Origin: Acidobacteriota bacterium
GTDB taxonomy: Bacteria; Acidobacteriota; Terriglobia; Terriglobales; Acidobacteriaceae
Direction of reading: 5' to 3'
Assembly (NCBI GenBank): GCA_028873155.1
Contig: JAGWML010000153.1
Span: forward strand, 1-7,353
DNA length: 7,353 nucleotides
Positions within the stretch are counted from its first letter, which is position 1. The number at the start of each line of letters is the position of its first letter. This document shows positions 1 to 6,367 of the stretch, piece by piece. The notes below the pieces were generated by a model that was not told the origin of the DNA, searched no databases, and saw only the letters and a list, made by a program, of their open reading frames with translations. Position numbers and translations under genes: made by a program.

Positions 1-1284
1 CGAAGCGCTCGCCGTGGAGCTTCCATAGTCAGCGTCGCCGCTGTAGTTGGCCTTGAGCGTCACAGGCCCCACGGCAAGCCCATTCGCCGGAATCGTGAAA
101 CTCGACGTGCCATTCGTGATTGCCGTCGCGCTCGATGTGTAGAGAGTCGATCCACCCGAAAGAGTTGCCGTCAGCGTCACCGTTCCAGTTGGCGCCGGCA
201 GAGTACCAGACGGCGTGAGAGTCACTGTGACGCCCAGCGCCTGGCTCACCTGGATGGAAGTGGATGCGGGCTGAACGGTCATGCCGGCGGTCGCGCACAC
301 GATGGACGGAGTGACTCCAGCCGACACAGACGCCGCATAGTTGCTGTCTCCTCCATAACTCGCCGTGATGCTCACTGCGCCGCAGGCAAGCTGTGAAGTT
401 GTCAGCGACGCACTGCCGGTGGCCAATGTCGTAGCCGTAGCCGCGGTGCCGGTCACATTTGCAGTGCCGACTGACTTCGAGCCATCCAGGAACGTGACGG
501 TCCCGGTCGGTGCGACTCCTGCGCTGTCCAGAAACGCCTTTCCGGCCGCATTCACAAAGGTCGCCGTCAGCGAAACGGGAGTACCCACGGGAGCACTGGG
601 TGTGTTTGAGGCTACTTGCAAAGCAGTCGGCGCCGGCTGCACTGTCAAGCCGACCGGGGCGCTGGTGCTCGCCTGGAAGCTTGCATCCCCAGGGAAAGAG
701 GCAGTCAGTGAGTTCGTTCCGCCCGGCAGCAGGCCCGTCTGCAATTCAGCGACGCCGCTGCTCGTCAAATTTGCCGTGCCCAGTGTCGTCGTGCCGGTTT
801 TGTAGGTGATCGTGCCTGTGGCGATTCCATTCGGGCTTGTTGCTGAGGCGCTGTTTCCGTAGGGCTGCGCATCCAGAAGGAAGATCGATCCGTAATAGGG
901 AGACGCCGCCGCCTTGCCGCTCGTGGGATCGTAGTAGCCGGCCACCTTCAGCGAAGTTGTGCTGCTTTCTGCTGCTACCGTTACCGAGATTGAGTTCGAA
1001 TCGCTCTCCGCAAACGCTGTATCCCCGCCGTAATGCGCCGATGCCTGGTAGGTTCCGCCGGGCAGCGACGTTGTCGTTCCGCTGGCCGCACCTGCAGTCA
1101 GCGTGTAATCCGCAATCGCGCCCGCATTGGGAAGCGTTGCGGGGCTCAACGAATCCACCAGGGCCACCACGCCAGTGGGCGTGCCTCCCGATCCAGCCAC
1201 CGTCGCATTCACCGTCACGCTCTGGCCGTGCGTGATGCTCAACGGCGTGCTGGCGCCGTTCAGTTGCAACGCTGAGGTCGTCGC
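1..1284 (-). repeat. Tandem bacterial Ig-like domains (four seen, last one cut by the window edge)
   Basis: This is the C-terminal part of the peptidase frame, downstream of its amber codon. It is rich in Thr, Ser, Ala, Gly and Val and consists of beta-sandwich-like repeats. Approximate limits are 976-1284, 640-960, 282-636 and 1-281. Each repeat ends in a hallmark aromatic-x-Gly-Asp turn: YGGD at 1021-1032, FPGD at 685-696, YGGD at 346-357 and YSGD at 34-45. Spacings are 336, 339 and 312 bases (104-113 residues), typical of Ig-like repeat domains. Repeats 2 to 4 also share a PTGTVT- or ATGTIT-like strand. The DNA copies are diverged, so this is a protein-level repeat. Such domains usually act as stalks or adhesive spacers on exported proteins; the role here is inferred. 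Confidence 0.85.
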
Positions 1285-2295
1285 AACCAGACCTGCGCCT
1301 ATCCACGCATTGGCCATTTGCGTTGCGTCCACGCTGCCGAGCCCGCTGGCTTCGTCGTATCCGGTGCCGGCGTTGTAGCCCGTCAGGAAGGAGTAAGTGG
1401 GATTCAGCGAGCAATTCGGCGAACCACTCACGCAGCCGACCGAGTTGTCGCCCGTCAACACGTCATGGAAGACGCTGGAGTATTTCGTCCTGGCAAGCGC
1501 GTACAACACTGTTGCCGCCTGTCCGAGGCGCGTTCCCGCCTTCTGCTGCGCCAGCGCCAGCATGCCCGCGAAAGCCGGTGCTGCGGCGGAAGTTCCGCCG
1601 ACGCCTGTCAGATTGAAGCTATTGCCCGTCGCGCCGGCCGTACAGTCAGGGCCTATAGAATCCACATTCGTACAGATGCCCCACACCGCGCCGTAGAAGC
1701 CGTTGCCTGCGAGAAACGAAACATCCGGAACATTCCGCGCTGTCCCGGTCCCAAACCCCTTCTGCCATGCGGGCGCCGGGTAGACCGAGCTAACTCCGCC
1801 TCCACCGCCCACGATGTTGTCGTCGCTGGCCACTCCTGTCTTTGCGGAGAGGGGAACGTTCTGTGCAATCGATGTGTTTGGATACGTCGAGTTGTTCCAG
1901 GGTTCTTCGGGAACGTATGAAAGTGCGCTGCGGTGATTCGGCAGCGTGTTGGTCACATCCACATAGGTCGTAAAACTGGTGGGGAAATTTGCGCCATACA
2001 ACGCGTCGTAATCCGTGCCACCGACCGCGATGTTGTAAGGCGTCGATGCTATCCCGTTGACTGCGAGGCCGTACTGGGCCTTCAGCTCCGAATTGGGATC
2101 GTCGCAGCCCGCAGAACCGCTGTCGCCCGATGACACCGTCACCGCAATCCCCTGTGCGGCGGCCTGCTGCCATAGGTTCATGATGTACTGGTTGCCCGCT
2201 ATGCCAAAGGCCTGCTCGCAGGCGCCAAAGCTCACATTCAGAATGTCTGCCTGGTTATCGTCCAACGCACGCTGAATGGCAAGGAACAAGCCAGA

Positions 2296-2298
2296 CTA
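2296..2298 (-). other. In-frame amber (TAG) codon inside the S53 peptidase catalytic domain
   Basis: The minus strand reads TTT TAG TCT here, between TAADTSF and SGLFLAIQRALDD. Codons on both sides give uninterrupted S53 sequence, with no frameshift. One transition, CAG to TAG, would create it from a Gln codon, but the original residue is inferred. The stop separates E316/D320 from D402/S580, so a terminated product has no complete active site. Confidence 0.9.
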
Positions 2299-3336
2299 AA
2301 AGCTTGTGTCTGCGGCCGTGTAGAGCACGATGTTTGCATTCAGCGCGATGCCGCCGGCCACTTCGGTATCGAGATAGGCCTCGATTGCATCGCCATTCTG
2401 CCCGGGGTCGGCCCCGTCTACCACGACTGTTGTTGCTTTTGCCGCCAAGCCAAAGGTCGCCCGGTAGTTCGCGTTCTGTGTCAGGTCAATGTTGGAGTCG
2501 CCCGCGATTCCAATCGTTACGCCCGTCCCGTCCAGCGCAGAACCGGAGAGGTGCGGATTCAGTGTCGTTGGCGTGTCATAAATCGTCGCCGCGTCCGCCG
2601 GTCCCAGAAAAATGTAGTAGCCGCTGGTGGCGTTTCCAATCGTGTAGGTTGGCGTGATCGTACGATTCGTTGGGTTGTAGGTCCCGCTTGGCCCGCGAAT
2701 CACCTGCGACTTTGGACGGAGGCTGGTCAGCGATGCAAAACCCGCGATCACCGGCGTCAATGCTTGGGGAATCATGGGGTCTGTCGCATTCGCCAGGAAT
2801 TGCTGTCCACCCACACTGTACCGGTGAATCGAGGTATGAAATGCCGCCGACACCTGTTCCACCGTTCCGGTCACCTCCAGCGTCATGCGGCTTTTGGAGG
2901 TCTTTGTCATCTGCAGCCCGTGCTGTTCGAGCCAGCTTTGCACCTGCGCCAGATCCGCATCTCCCACGCCAAAGCGCTTGCCGTATTCCTCCGGCGTCAT
3001 GAACTTGCGATAGCTGCCGGATGCCGGATCCTGCACTGCCTCCAGATAGCTTGCAAGGTCGGCTTCCTGTTGCGCGCTCCTGTGCAGCACCAGCACAAGA
3101 CGCCCAGCCGGCATCGACACCGGAGCCGCTCCGGCGTCATTGACCTGTTGCGCCCAGGGTCGCGTGTTGCCAGTCAGGGTGACCAGCGCCGAATCATCGA
3201 TCGGCCCTGCAATTCGCTGCGCCACCTGCGCCCCTGCATGCCCGCACACCTGCATCCCTGCACATAGTGCAAAGGCCAATAGAACCAGAATCCGAGAGCG
3301 ACGTCGGACTCCACAGATCACTTTCATCACCGGGTT

Positions 3337-3340
3337 CCCC
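3337..3340 (-). promoter_or_regulatory. Probable Shine-Dalgarno GGGG for the S53 peptidase
   Basis: GGGGAA on the minus strand lies 9 bases before the ATG at 3325-3327, which begins the MKVICGVRRR signal peptide. Neither of the other in-frame starts (ATG at 3340-3342, GTG at 3424-3426) has a comparable site. Confidence 0.5.
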
Positions 3341-3512
3341 ATGTCGACAGACGTTCGAGCAAGCGTCCCCCACTGATGTCCGCTTGTCCAGTCAGTCTTC
3401 TCTAAAACTTCCCCGGAGCTTACCACACGCGCACGCAGATTGACTGGTCCAAAAAGTTGGACACGGCGCCATGACCTAGCCTTGTCGGGACGCTCTGTAC
3501 ACAGCTGCGCCG

Positions 3513-3531
3513 AGCAATCCCCAGGATTGCT
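3513..3531. repeat. Perfect 8-bp inverted repeat with 3-base loop, possible glycosyltransferase terminator
   Basis: AGCAATCC and GGATTGCT flank a cca loop. It sits 68 bases past the glycosyltransferase stop on the minus strand, where a transcript hairpin could end the message. The following minus-strand sequence (cggcgcagctg) has no U run, so any terminator role is weak. Confidence 0.35.
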
Positions 3532-3598
3532 TCTGTCCGCTCATTGTGCTGTCGGGGCGCAACTTCCGCCATGCCAGATCGGCTACTCGCCGATGGGG

Positions 3599-4372
3599 CT
3601 ACCGTGCGAGAGGGCTCTGCCTGGCCTGCGCAGCCTTGGCGCTGTACCGGCCGAGCAGCGCATTCCACCGAATGATGGCCAGCTCTTCCAGCATCTTCAT
3701 GCCATCTTTGAGGTAGCTCATCCGTGTGCGCTCATCATGGGCCCAGCTCACCGGCACTTCCACCACTTTGAAGTGGTGTTTGGTTGCGATGAACAGAATC
3801 TCCGGGTCGAATCCCCACCGTTCAATTGTTTGCAGAGAAAAGACCGTGTGCGCCGCCTCGCGCGTGAACGCCTTGAAGCCGCACTGTGTATCGGCAAAGG
3901 GCAGAGTCATCACCATGCGGGTCACGAGATTGAAGCAGCGGCCGAAGAACTGCCGGTAGAGTGGCTGGCGGTGCGTCTGGCGCCCGCTCTCCAGCCATCG
4001 CGAGCCGATCGCGATATCCGCGCCCTTTTCAATCGCCGCAAACAGCCGCTCCGCCTCTTCAATCGGCGCGGAAAGGTCGGAGTCCGTGAACATTACTACA
4101 TCGCCCTGCGCTTCCATCATGCCGTGGCGCACGCTGTAGCCCTTGCCCCGGTTGCCCGGATTTTCGATCAGCCTCACCTCGGGCGCGTGCTCGGCAAATT
4201 GCCGCACCACATGGGCCGTGTCATCCTTTGAACCATCATTAACGACAATCACTTCCGCCGCCCACCCCTGCGTGCGGATACATCGCACAACAGACTCCAA
4301 TGTCGCCGGAATGCGCCCGCTCTCGTTGTATGCGGGAATGACAAAGCTGTAATGTTTATGCTCGTTCGCCAT
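3599..4372 (-). CDS. GT2 family glycosyltransferase, dolichyl-phosphate beta-glucosyltransferase (ALG5)-like
   Basis: A 257-residue GT-A-fold glycosyltransferase predicted to move a sugar from a nucleotide donor to a polyprenyl-phosphate or similar lipid carrier at the cytoplasmic membrane. Visible motifs: FVIPAYNES at 10-18, the nucleotide-binding VVNDGSKDDT at 43-52, the metal-binding D97-S98-D99 in FTDSDLSAP, GSRW at 123-126, and DTQCGFKAFTR at 161-171 followed by WGFDPEILF at 186-194. The DTQCGFK and WGFDPE blocks are typical of the dolichyl-phosphate glucose/mannose synthase branch. No transmembrane segment is visible at the C-terminus, so membrane contact would be peripheral. The ATG at 4372 places the catalytic fold at residue 9; only a weak GAAG lies just upstream. 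The gene ends in TAG. It is divergent from the IHF/HU gene and upstream of the S53 gene on the same strand, 271 bases away, so a shared transcript is possible but unproven. Donor and acceptor cannot be read from sequence. Confidence 0.88.
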   Translation of the reverse strand: MANEHKHYSFVIPAYNESGRIPATLESVVRCIRTQGWAAEVIVVNDGSKDDTAHVVRQFAEHAPEVRLIENPGNRGKGYSVRHGMMEAQGDVVMFTDSDLSAPIEEAERLFAAIEKGADIAIGSRWLESGRQTHRQPLYRQFFGRCFNLVTRMVMTLPFADTQCGFKAFTREAAHTVFSLQTIERWGFDPEILFIATKHHFKVVEVPVSWAHDERTRMSYLKDGMKMLEELAIIRWNALLGRYSAKAAQARQSPLAR

Positions 4373-4586
4373 CTTCGGCCTGTTTCAATTGCATCCTTGC
4401 TCATCCATTAAAAAGCTGACGCAATCATATATGGTTTTCCACTTCAGCAATCATCCCCGCGGGTTTCCTGTCGCCCCTCCCGGTCAATTCGTTGATGTTA
4501 AAGGCGAAAATCTGCTTTCCAGCCTTGATTTTTTAGGGCCGGACCAGCCACAATCTGTTTATCCTGAATGCGGAGGCACGCACGTT
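4373..4586. promoter_or_regulatory. Divergent promoter region between the glycosyltransferase and IHF/HU genes
   Basis: These 214 bases are AT-richer than their surroundings and lie between two divergent genes, so both promoters should be here. For the plus strand, TTGATT (4525-4530) and CACAAT (4549-4554), 18 bases apart, are a plausible sigma70-type pair giving a leader of about 25 bases. For the minus strand, CATATATG near 4427-4434 is the most promoter-like stretch, but I cannot pair it with a -35. The octamer GCAATCAT occurs twice, around 4420 and 4446. Confidence 0.4.
4572..4576 (+). promoter_or_regulatory. Shine-Dalgarno GGAGG for the IHF/HU gene
   Basis: GGAGG ends 10 bases before the ATG at 4587. 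It decides this start over an in-frame ATG at 4389, which would add 66 residues unlike any HU/IHF N-terminus. Confidence 0.75.
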
Positions 4587-4904
4587 ATGACGAAAGCCGA
4601 CCTGGTCGAGAAAGTGACCCGCCTGGGCGATCTCACCCGCCGCGATGGAGAAGTGATCGTCGAAACCGTCTTCGATTCTGTGATCTCCGCCCTGCAAAGC
4701 GGCGACAAGATTGAGATCCGTGGTTTCGGTTCGTTCCGCATCCGCCAGCGCAACCCCCGCATCGGCCGCAATCCCAAGACCGGCGAGCGCGTGGAAGTCC
4801 CCGCCAAACGTGTTCCTTACTTCAAGCCTTCCAAGGAGTTGCGCGATCTCGTCAACCCTGGGGAGGCGGCAAAAACCTCCAGCGAGACCCCCAGCGCATC
4901 CTGA
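4587..4904 (+). CDS. IHF-beta/HU family DNA-bending protein
   Basis: A 105-residue nucleoid-associated protein that would bind DNA as a dimer and bend it sharply, in chromosome packing, replication and transcription. The N-terminus MTKADLVEKV starts the first helix. KIEIRGFGSF at 41-50 begins the beta sheet, and the arm carries GRNPKTGERVEVPAKRVPYF at 60-79, the family signature, with Pro63 as the expected intercalating residue. FKPSKELRDLV at 79-89 is the final helix. The IEIRGFGSF and KELRD blocks resemble IHF beta more than HU, but a single family member in such genomes may serve either role, so no symbol is given. A tail at about 91-105, rich in Ser, Thr, Glu and Ala, extends past the usual 90-94 residue end and is probably disordered. 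The gene is preceded by GGAGG, stands alone on its strand, and converges on pgeF across a 60-base gap. Confidence 0.95.
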   Translation: MTKADLVEKVTRLGDLTRRDGEVIVETVFDSVISALQSGDKIEIRGFGSFRIRQRNPRIGRNPKTGERVEVPAKRVPYFKPSKELRDLVNPGEAAKTSSETPSAS

Positions 4905-4964
4905 TCGCTGTGCCTCGTTGCTACCGGCCGGTCATCCTCCCCACCGCATCCGGCCTCGAAACCG
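4905..4964. other. Convergent intergenic gap, no clear terminator
   Basis: Sixty GC-rich bases separate the ends of the IHF/HU gene and pgeF. The only symmetry is ACCGGCCGGT at 4923-4932, a perfect palindrome without a loop. No hairpin followed by a T run is seen on either strand, so termination here may depend on Rho. Confidence 0.4.
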
Positions 4965-5882
4965 TCACCGCACGCGAATTCCGATCACGCTCATCATGCG
5001 TCCAGCAAATCCCTGTGACCCGCGATGCGAGAAGAACAGCTCCCGCTGGCAGCTTGTGCATCCGCCCACCACGCGAATCGCCGCCGCCTTCACGCCCGCG
5101 TCCAGCAGTTGCCGCCGGTTCGCCTCGGTCAGGTCCACATGCAGGTTCGGCCCAATCGGCGAGTGGCCAGGCGCTCTCTGCGTCAAGAACAGCATCGGGT
5201 ACCTGATCCGCACCGGATCCGAGTCATAGACCTCGCGAAAGAGCTCGCGCGCATAGGCAAACTGCGACTCAAAGGCCGACAGCACCTCGTCGCCCACCGA
5301 GTAACAGCACGCCCCAATGCCCGGCCCAATCGCCGCCACCAGGTCCTCGGGCCGGCAGCCAAACTCCAAGCGCATCCGCCCCACGCCCGTCTCGACGATG
5401 CGCTTCACGGTCCCGCGCCATCCCGCGTGGAATGCCGCAACCACTCGCCGCTTCGTATCTGCCACCAGTACCGGGATGCAATCGGCCGTCTGTACCGCCA
5501 GCAAAAGGCCCGGCTGGTCCGTCACCAGTCCATCGCCTTTGTGCGGCACACTCAGCCCCGCATCCGCCGCGCCCGCGCGCACCAGCACGTTGGAGTGCAC
5601 ATGCTTGAGCGTCACCAGCGGCGTCTCCGCGCTGCCTGTGATCGCCTCCGCCAGCAGCCGCCGGTTGTGCTCCACCACCGCCCGGTCGTCGGATGCCGTA
5701 AAGCCCAGATTCAGCTCGCCCGGCGCGTCCTCGGAGCAATATGCCCGGCTCCCTCCGCCGCGCCGTGTGCTGAAGCCGTGCCACAGCCATTGCATCCTGT
5801 TCCAGCCGGGCGCCGCCAGCCACTCCACGCCATTGGCCGCCACGCGCGGCTCTGGTGCAGTCTGCGTCAGCTCCTGCGGCAT
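4965..5882 (-). CDS. pgeF: PgeF/YfiH (LACC1-type) multicopper-oxidase-like protein
   Basis: A 305-residue member of the YfiH/PgeF family. Members have been described as laccase-like polyphenol oxidases, as purine nucleoside phosphorylase/deaminase enzymes, and (E. coli PgeF) as editing peptidoglycan precursors; which role applies here is unknown. Family landmarks appear in order: HGFSTRRGG at 35-43, LKHVHSNVL at 92-100, GDGLVTD at 116-122, TADCIPVLVAD at 132-142, FHAGWRGT at 151-158, IGPGIGACCYSV at 185-196, GGCTSCQRELFFSHRG at 273-288. The expected metal ligands H96, C135 and H152 are all present, so it looks active. The ATG at 5882 is preferred because GGAG (5889-5892) sits 6 bases upstream. 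In-frame ATGs at 5981 and 6107 exist: codons 5883-5981 are still GC-rich at third positions, so 5981 is a real alternative, whereas sequence beyond it is not coding-like. The gene converges on the IHF/HU gene and diverges from pheS. Confidence 0.92.
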   Translation of the reverse strand: MPQELTQTAPEPRVAANGVEWLAAPGWNRMQWLWHGFSTRRGGGSRAYCSEDAPGELNLGFTASDDRAVVEHNRRLLAEAITGSAETPLVTLKHVHSNVLVRAGAADAGLSVPHKGDGLVTDQPGLLLAVQTADCIPVLVADTKRRVVAAFHAGWRGTVKRIVETGVGRMRLEFGCRPEDLVAAIGPGIGACCYSVGDEVLSAFESQFAYARELFREVYDSDPVRIRYPMLFLTQRAPGHSPIGPNLHVDLTEANRRQLLDAGVKAAAIRVVGGCTSCQRELFFSHRGSQGFAGRMMSVIGIRVR

Positions 5883-5888
5883 CGCCCG

Positions 5889-5892
5889 CTCC
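5889..5892 (-). promoter_or_regulatory. Shine-Dalgarno GGAG for pgeF
   Basis: GGAG on the minus strand lies 6 bases before the ATG at 5880-5882. The upstream in-frame ATG at 5979-5981 has no such site, which favours the shorter protein, though only moderately. Confidence 0.45.
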
Positions 5893-6072
5893 AACCGCAG
5901 CTCCCGGGTAATCCCCGCCGGCGTGCCGCGCCGGCTGCGCACCAGTCCGGCATGCGCAAAAAGGCTATCCAGCCCCTGCATAGAATTGTCAGGCTTTTTT
6001 CTTTGGGAGGATTCCGTCCGCTTCACTCTCTGATTGTAGCGGCGGCAGAACAGGCAAACAGACGGAGCATGT

Positions 6073-6094
6073 GGGCCTGCTTTCCGGCAGGCCC
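6073..6094. repeat. Perfect 8-bp GC-rich hairpin in the pgeF-pheS leader region
   Basis: GGGCCTGC and GCAGGCCC flank the loop tttccg. No T run follows on either strand, so it is not a standard terminator. It lies 274 bases before pheS and 191 bases before the chosen pgeF start, and could be an RNA structure or a protein-binding site. Confidence 0.5.
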
Positions 6095-6142
6095 GCTCAA
6101 GAGGCATTGTTTGGAAGGGAAACCTGGAGGGCTCGAGAGAAG

Positions 6143-6160
6143 AGGTTCGTTGCCGAACCT
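6143..6160. repeat. 7-bp hairpin AGGTTCG-ttgc-CGAACCT in the pheS leader region
   Basis: A perfect 7-bp inverted repeat with a four-base loop, followed on the plus strand by TAAGTGAGG. It resembles a T-arm stem, but no tRNA body surrounds it. Its function is unknown. Confidence 0.45.
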
Positions 6161-6367
6161 TAAGTGAGGTGACTACCTACCTTGGGAGAGAGTTCATTGG
6201 GGAACGCCTCTGTCTGTTACAGGTTGAGATGCTTTCCCGTCGAAAAGGTTGCACTGCGCCACAGTTTGAATATCCACGCCAGTCCGGCGGATTCACCCTC
6301 ACGGCTGAGTCTCTCTTCGCCCTGCACCAACCCGCAACCCACAAGTGGTTTATCCTGCTAGTACTGC

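Larger units (their letters stand above)
1..3327 (-). pseudogene. Secreted S53 (sedolisin/kumamolisin-type) peptidase with C-terminal Ig-like domains, interrupted by an amber codon, 3' end outside window
   Basis: Acid-type serine-carboxyl endopeptidase, expected to be exported and self-processed. Numbering from the ATG at 3327: a Sec-type signal peptide (RRRSR then ILVLLAFAL, likely cleavage after AGA at residue 33), a pro-kumamolisin activation domain about 43-203, the S53 domain about 237-675, then Ig-like domains to the edge at codon 1109. Catalytic residues are visible: E316 and D320 (IEAYLD), oxyanion Asp D402 (SSGDSG), nucleophile S580 (GGTSAAAP), and the calcium-site region FHDVLTGDN at D622. 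Codon 344 is TAG, so the translated product would be 343 residues lacking D402 and S580. The frame is otherwise uninterrupted. I chose the 3327 start because GGGG (3337-3340) lies 9 bases upstream and the signal peptide follows directly; a GTG at 3426 and an ATG at 3342 are in-frame alternatives with no better ribosome site. The family assignment is firm. Whether the gene is dead, read through, or misread is open. Confidence 0.9.
3328..3598. other. Non-coding region between the S53 peptidase and the glycosyltransferase, with short palindromes
   Basis: No credible gene lies in these 271 bases. Four inverted repeats are visible. AGCAATCC-cca-GGATTGCT (3513-3531, 8 bp stem) is the strongest. GTCCAA-aaag-TTGGAC (3447-3462) and ATCGGC-tactc-GCCGAT (3578-3594) are shorter. 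CCAGTCAGTC (3388-3397) can pair with GATTGACTGG (3438-3447) with one G-T wobble. None is followed by a T tract on the minus strand, so an intrinsic terminator for the glycosyltransferase is not established. The peptidase promoter should also lie here, but I find no convincing -35/-10 pair. Confidence 0.5.
5883..6367. promoter_or_regulatory. Divergent leader region between pgeF and pheS
   Basis: This stretch of 485 bases holds no convincing gene. The part nearest pgeF (5883-5981) stays open in the pgeF frame and may be its true N-terminus. ATTGTA at 6033-6038 reads TACAAT on the minus strand, a good -10 for pgeF, but no -35 sits at proper distance. Two hairpins follow at 6073-6094 and 6143-6160. 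On the plus strand, TTGCAC (6249-6254) and TATCCA (6271-6276) form a weak promoter-like pair for pheS. I see no T-box consensus and no Phe-rich leader peptide. Confidence 0.4.

Noticed and set aside
746..1414. A 222-codon minus-strand frame within the peptidase Ig-like region (and similar ones at 29-298 and 1790-2173)
   Set aside because: These are frame-shifted readings of the peptidase gene. The true frame is continuous there and encodes the S53 and Ig-like sequence.
2281..2310. Frameshift or insertion at the peptidase interruption
   Set aside because: The same reading frame encodes S53 sequence directly on both sides of the TAG, so a single-base substitution explains it without any indel.
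3420..3668. An 82-codon minus-strand frame spanning the glycosyltransferase 3' end and the gap
   Set aside because: It starts inside the glycosyltransferase in another frame, has Arg/Ser-rich composition and no motif.
4389..4586. In-frame 66-codon N-terminal extension of the IHF/HU protein
   Set aside because: The extension has no HU/IHF similarity and low GC, while the internal ATG at 4587 has a GGAGG site and starts the typical MTKADLVEKV helix.
4923..4932. ACCGGCCGGT as a bidirectional terminator
   Set aside because: A palindrome without a loop and without T tracts on either side does not fit an intrinsic terminator.
6143..6160. Possible tRNA T-arm or T-box element
   Set aside because: GGTTCG/CGAACC resembles a T-stem, but there is no acceptor, D or anticodon arm around it and no T-box consensus downstream.
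5025..6167. A 380-codon open frame on the plus strand, fully opposite pgeF
   Set aside because: Its product is dominated by Arg, His, Pro and Gln with no domain, as expected for an antisense shadow of a GC-rich gene. The minus-strand frame carries all YfiH motifs.
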